From NCBI GenBank assembly GCA_937893605.1, contig CALBGG010000139.1:1-64000 (forward strand): a stretch of 64,000 nucleotides of DNA. Reading direction: 5' to 3'. Source of the stretch: an uncultured Clostridia bacterium. Lineage in GTDB: Bacteria > Bacillota > Clostridia > Oscillospirales > Oscillospiraceae. Below are positions 62,120 through 64,000 of this stretch, piece by piece (the stretch's first letter is position 1; every line of letters begins with the position of its first letter). Both the position numbers and the translations under genes were made by a program. The notes under the pieces are model-generated. The model ran no database searches. It had not been told where the DNA came from and saw only the letters and a list, made by a program, of their open reading frames with translations.

Positions 62120-62956
62120 ATGAGAAGCTGCATCAGAGCCGAAATGTATAAGGCGTTTCACAACAAGGCCTTTTTCGTTTCGCTCGCGATCGGTTTGACT
62201 ATGGCGGCGGCGGATATAGTGCAGAATTTTATAGATATGCAAGGTTTTCCCGGTCCCGCACTTTCACCCGGCGGCTATGACGGGATGAGCCTGTTTGTGA
62301 ACTGGATAGGCCTTAATGCCTACACGCTGGGGTATAAGCTGCTTTTATTCACATGGCCGCTGCTGGCGGCTCTTCCGTTCGGATGGTCGCTTTTTTCGGA
62401 AAACAAAAGCCGGTATTCAAACCAGATAATTGCCCGCGTGGGAAAAAGCAGCTATCTGCTTGCAAAGGCGGCAGCCAACTTCGTTGCCGGAGGCTCTGTC
62501 CTTTTCATCACCGTTGCGGCGGATCTGCTGCTCAATGCCCTTGTGTGCCCCGACTGTCTGCCGGATGTCACTCTCCATGTCACGGCGATAACGAGCGGAT
62601 ATTTCCTTTCGGAGATGTATTATACCCAGCCGTGGCTGTTCTGTGCGATATGGAGCGGAGTCATTTTCCTTTGGGGCGGCGTCACGGCAACTGTCTGCCT
62701 TGCGGCAGCGCAGATATTCAAGCACGCGGCCGTTGTGGTGATATTCCCGTATGTGCTCTATCTTGTCTGGACGTTCGCGGTAAGCTTCATATCCGGCCTT
62801 ACGGAGGTCACGGTGGAGCTTTCGCCGATATCACTGTTTTCCGCGGCGCCGTATTCGGCCAACCCCGCTTACGTCATCTTTACGGAGATGGCGGTCATAA
62901 TGCTTGTGAGCATGGCGGTGCTGTTCATTTGCGAGAAAAAACATGAAAATATTTAA
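62120..62956 (+). CDS. ABC transporter membrane subunit 1
   Basis: A 278-residue integral membrane protein with about six hydrophobic helices and the start MRSCIRAEMYKAFHNKAFF, typical of ABC-2-type exporter subunits. ATG 62120 has AAGGAGG 6 bp upstream; an in-frame ATG at 62051 has none. It overlaps the next gene by 14 bp, and an ATPase gene of the same unit follows. The substrate is unknown; such three-gene exporters often handle peptides, antibiotics or lantibiotics. Confidence 0.8.
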   Translation: MRSCIRAEMYKAFHNKAFFVSLAIGLTMAAADIVQNFIDMQGFPGPALSPGGYDGMSLFVNWIGLNAYTLGYKLLLFTWPLLAALPFGWSLFSENKSRYSNQIIARVGKSSYLLAKAAANFVAGGSVLFITVAADLLLNALVCPDCLPDVTLHVTAITSGYFLSEMYYTQPWLFCAIWSGVIFLWGGVTATVCLAAAQIFKHAAVVVIFPYVLYLVWTFAVSFISGLTEVTVELSPISLFSAAPYSANPAYVIFTEMAVIMLVSMAVLFICEKKHENI

Positions 62957-63770
62957 CTGTGTCAAGGGCGACATGGCGACGAGCTTCAGCCGGAGATCGC
63001 TCATTGCAATTACGGCGCTTGCCGTTATAATGCTGATACCGATCTGCGGCAACATAAGCATGCTCGAAAAAAGCGGCACTCTCGGCAGCAGCAGCATCGG
63101 AGAATATATCCTTCTTCTTTTCATGGGAGCGGCTCCCTTTGACATCTCGTCCAGATATTTTCCGTTCCCCATAACGTGGATCATGGCATGCTCGGTGCTT
63201 CTGCTCGTGAACGTCAATTATACGGATAATATTTTTTCCGTTTTCGGAAGTCAGTTCACCGTCAGGAGCAAAAGCCGAAAAAGGCTCTGGGGCATAAAAT
63301 TTATTTCGCTCGTGCTCGGCTGCATAGCTCAGCTTGCTGTCTTTTATCTTGCCGCCGCAGTATTCTCTGCCATATTGGGGGCGGAGCTCACGCTTCACGT
63401 CAGCGCGGATTTTGCGGATATATTCTTTTACGATAACGATCCTGCGGCTCTCGCCTCGCTGTCAGGCGGCGGCTGGGCTCTCATAATGCTCATGCCGGCG
63501 CTTACGCTGCTGACATGCAATGTCGTTCAGTCCGTTCTGCGGCTGTTTGTCAGGCCGGCCGTCAGCTTCACAGCCGTCATGTGCCTGCTTCTTGTGTCGC
63601 TGTATTTCTTCTCGCCGCTGCTGATCGGAAGCTTTGCAATGTTTTCTCGCATCGCACCGCTGCTGGCGGACGGACTGACGCTGCGGCAGGCACTCATATC
63701 AAACGGAGCGGTGATAGCTGTCTGCTATGCCGTCGGAGCTGTGAGAATGTCAAGAACGGACTTCATCTGA
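62943..63770 (+). CDS. ABC transporter membrane subunit 2
   Basis: A 275-residue membrane protein with about six helices and the start MKIFNCVKGDMATSFSRRS. It has a large loop after helix 2 but no cleavable signal peptide. It overlaps subunit 1 by 14 bp and ends 10 bp before the ATPase gene, so the three are translationally coupled. Probably the second half of a heterodimeric exporter channel. Confidence 0.78.
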   Translation: MKIFNCVKGDMATSFSRRSLIAITALAVIMLIPICGNISMLEKSGTLGSSSIGEYILLLFMGAAPFDISSRYFPFPITWIMACSVLLLVNVNYTDNIFSVFGSQFTVRSKSRKRLWGIKFISLVLGCIAQLAVFYLAAAVFSAILGAELTLHVSADFADIFFYDNDPAALASLSGGGWALIMLMPALTLLTCNVVQSVLRLFVRPAVSFTAVMCLLLVSLYFFSPLLIGSFAMFSRIAPLLADGLTLRQALISNGAVIAVCYAVGAVRMSRTDFI

Positions 63771-63780
63771 GGAGAAACGA

Positions 63781-64000
63781 ATGAAAATCACACTTAACAA
63801 TGTTTGCAAAAGCATACAGGGCGCGCAGATATTGAAGGACATAAGCCTTGAATTTGAAAGCGCCCACATCTACGGCCTGTACGGAGCAAACGGTTCAGGC
63901 AAGACAATGCTCATGCGTGCAATTACCGGGCTTATGAAGATAGACGGCGGGCATGTTATCATTGACGGCAGGGAGATCGGAAAGGATCAGGATTTCCCCG
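63781..64000 (+). CDS. ABC transporter ATP-binding subunit (3' truncated by window)
   Basis: The first 73 codons are visible. MKITLNNVCKSIQG is a typical ABC beta-strand start and the Walker A motif is GANGSGKT (~39-46). The signature and Walker B motifs lie beyond the window. GGAG is seen ~7 bp before ATG 63781. It energises the two membrane subunits encoded just upstream. Confidence 0.9.
   Translation, partial: MKITLNNVCKSIQGAQILKDISLEFESAHIYGLYGANGSGKTMLMRAITGLMKIDGGHVIIDGREIGKDQDFP

Overview
The window reads as a chromosomal segment of an anaerobic, spore-forming, low-to-mid GC Firmicute of the class Clostridia, probably a gut Oscillospiraceae-like organism. The reasons are SpoVT and a YlmC/YmxH protein (sporulation), strong AGGAGG-type ribosome sites, a CIRCE-controlled groESL operon, a GlgC/GlgD pair, oxygen-sensitive iron-sulfur flavoproteins and 2-hydroxyacyl-CoA dehydratase-type proteins. 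No tRNA, rRNA, CRISPR array, transposase or prophage gene was recognised. This placement is inferred from gene content only.

Layout. 1-5 kb: end of an LTA-synthase-like sulfatase, a small membrane protein, NAD synthetase, a small lipoprotein, a small membrane protein and SpoVT. 4.5-12.3 kb: a TetR regulator divergent from a 922-residue FAD/iron-sulfur oxidoreductase, then hypA-hypB, two HgdB-like proteins and a tiny membrane protein. 12.4-18.5 kb (minus): response regulator, histidine kinase and HtrA protease (a CssRS-HtrA-like arrangement), then an unusual KaiC-like/PEP-synthase-like fusion. 18.7-21 kb (minus): CstA with a small upstream partner. 21.2-24.5 kb: an RNA methyltransferase and groES-groEL. 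24.5-28.8 kb: a LysR regulator, the remnant of a response regulator, and a VTC / DUF4956 / Cthe_2159-type surface module.

29-51 kb is the most distinctive part: a CoA-dependent carboxylate-metabolism island with its own regulatory kit. An acyl-CoA dehydrogenase-etfB-etfA operon runs on the plus strand. Converging on it is a nine-gene minus-strand operon: 2,4-dienoyl-CoA-reductase-like flavoprotein, acyl-CoA ligase, SLC13-type permease, crotonase-fold protein, second acyl-CoA dehydrogenase and four family III CoA-transferases. The nine-gene operon begins at a textbook -24/-12 promoter. Two Fis-type AAA+ regulators flank the island and the sigma-54 gene lies just beyond. One regulator keeps a GAFTGA-type loop (GSFTGA). 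The other has lost both this loop and the Walker B glutamate, and it sits beside ordinary sigma-A promoters and a 32-bp palindrome. Several catalytic residues in the island depart from family norms, so the substrate cannot be read off. The inventory resembles carnitine (cai), benzylsuccinate (bbs), caffeate (car) and bile-acid (bai) pathways without matching any of them.

51-62 kb returns to housekeeping genes: tsf-rpsB, ylmC, a ParB-family protein, a glycogen operon (glgC-glgD-glgP plus a PfkB kinase), pth and prs. The window ends inside an ABC exporter operon (two membrane subunits and the start of the ATPase).
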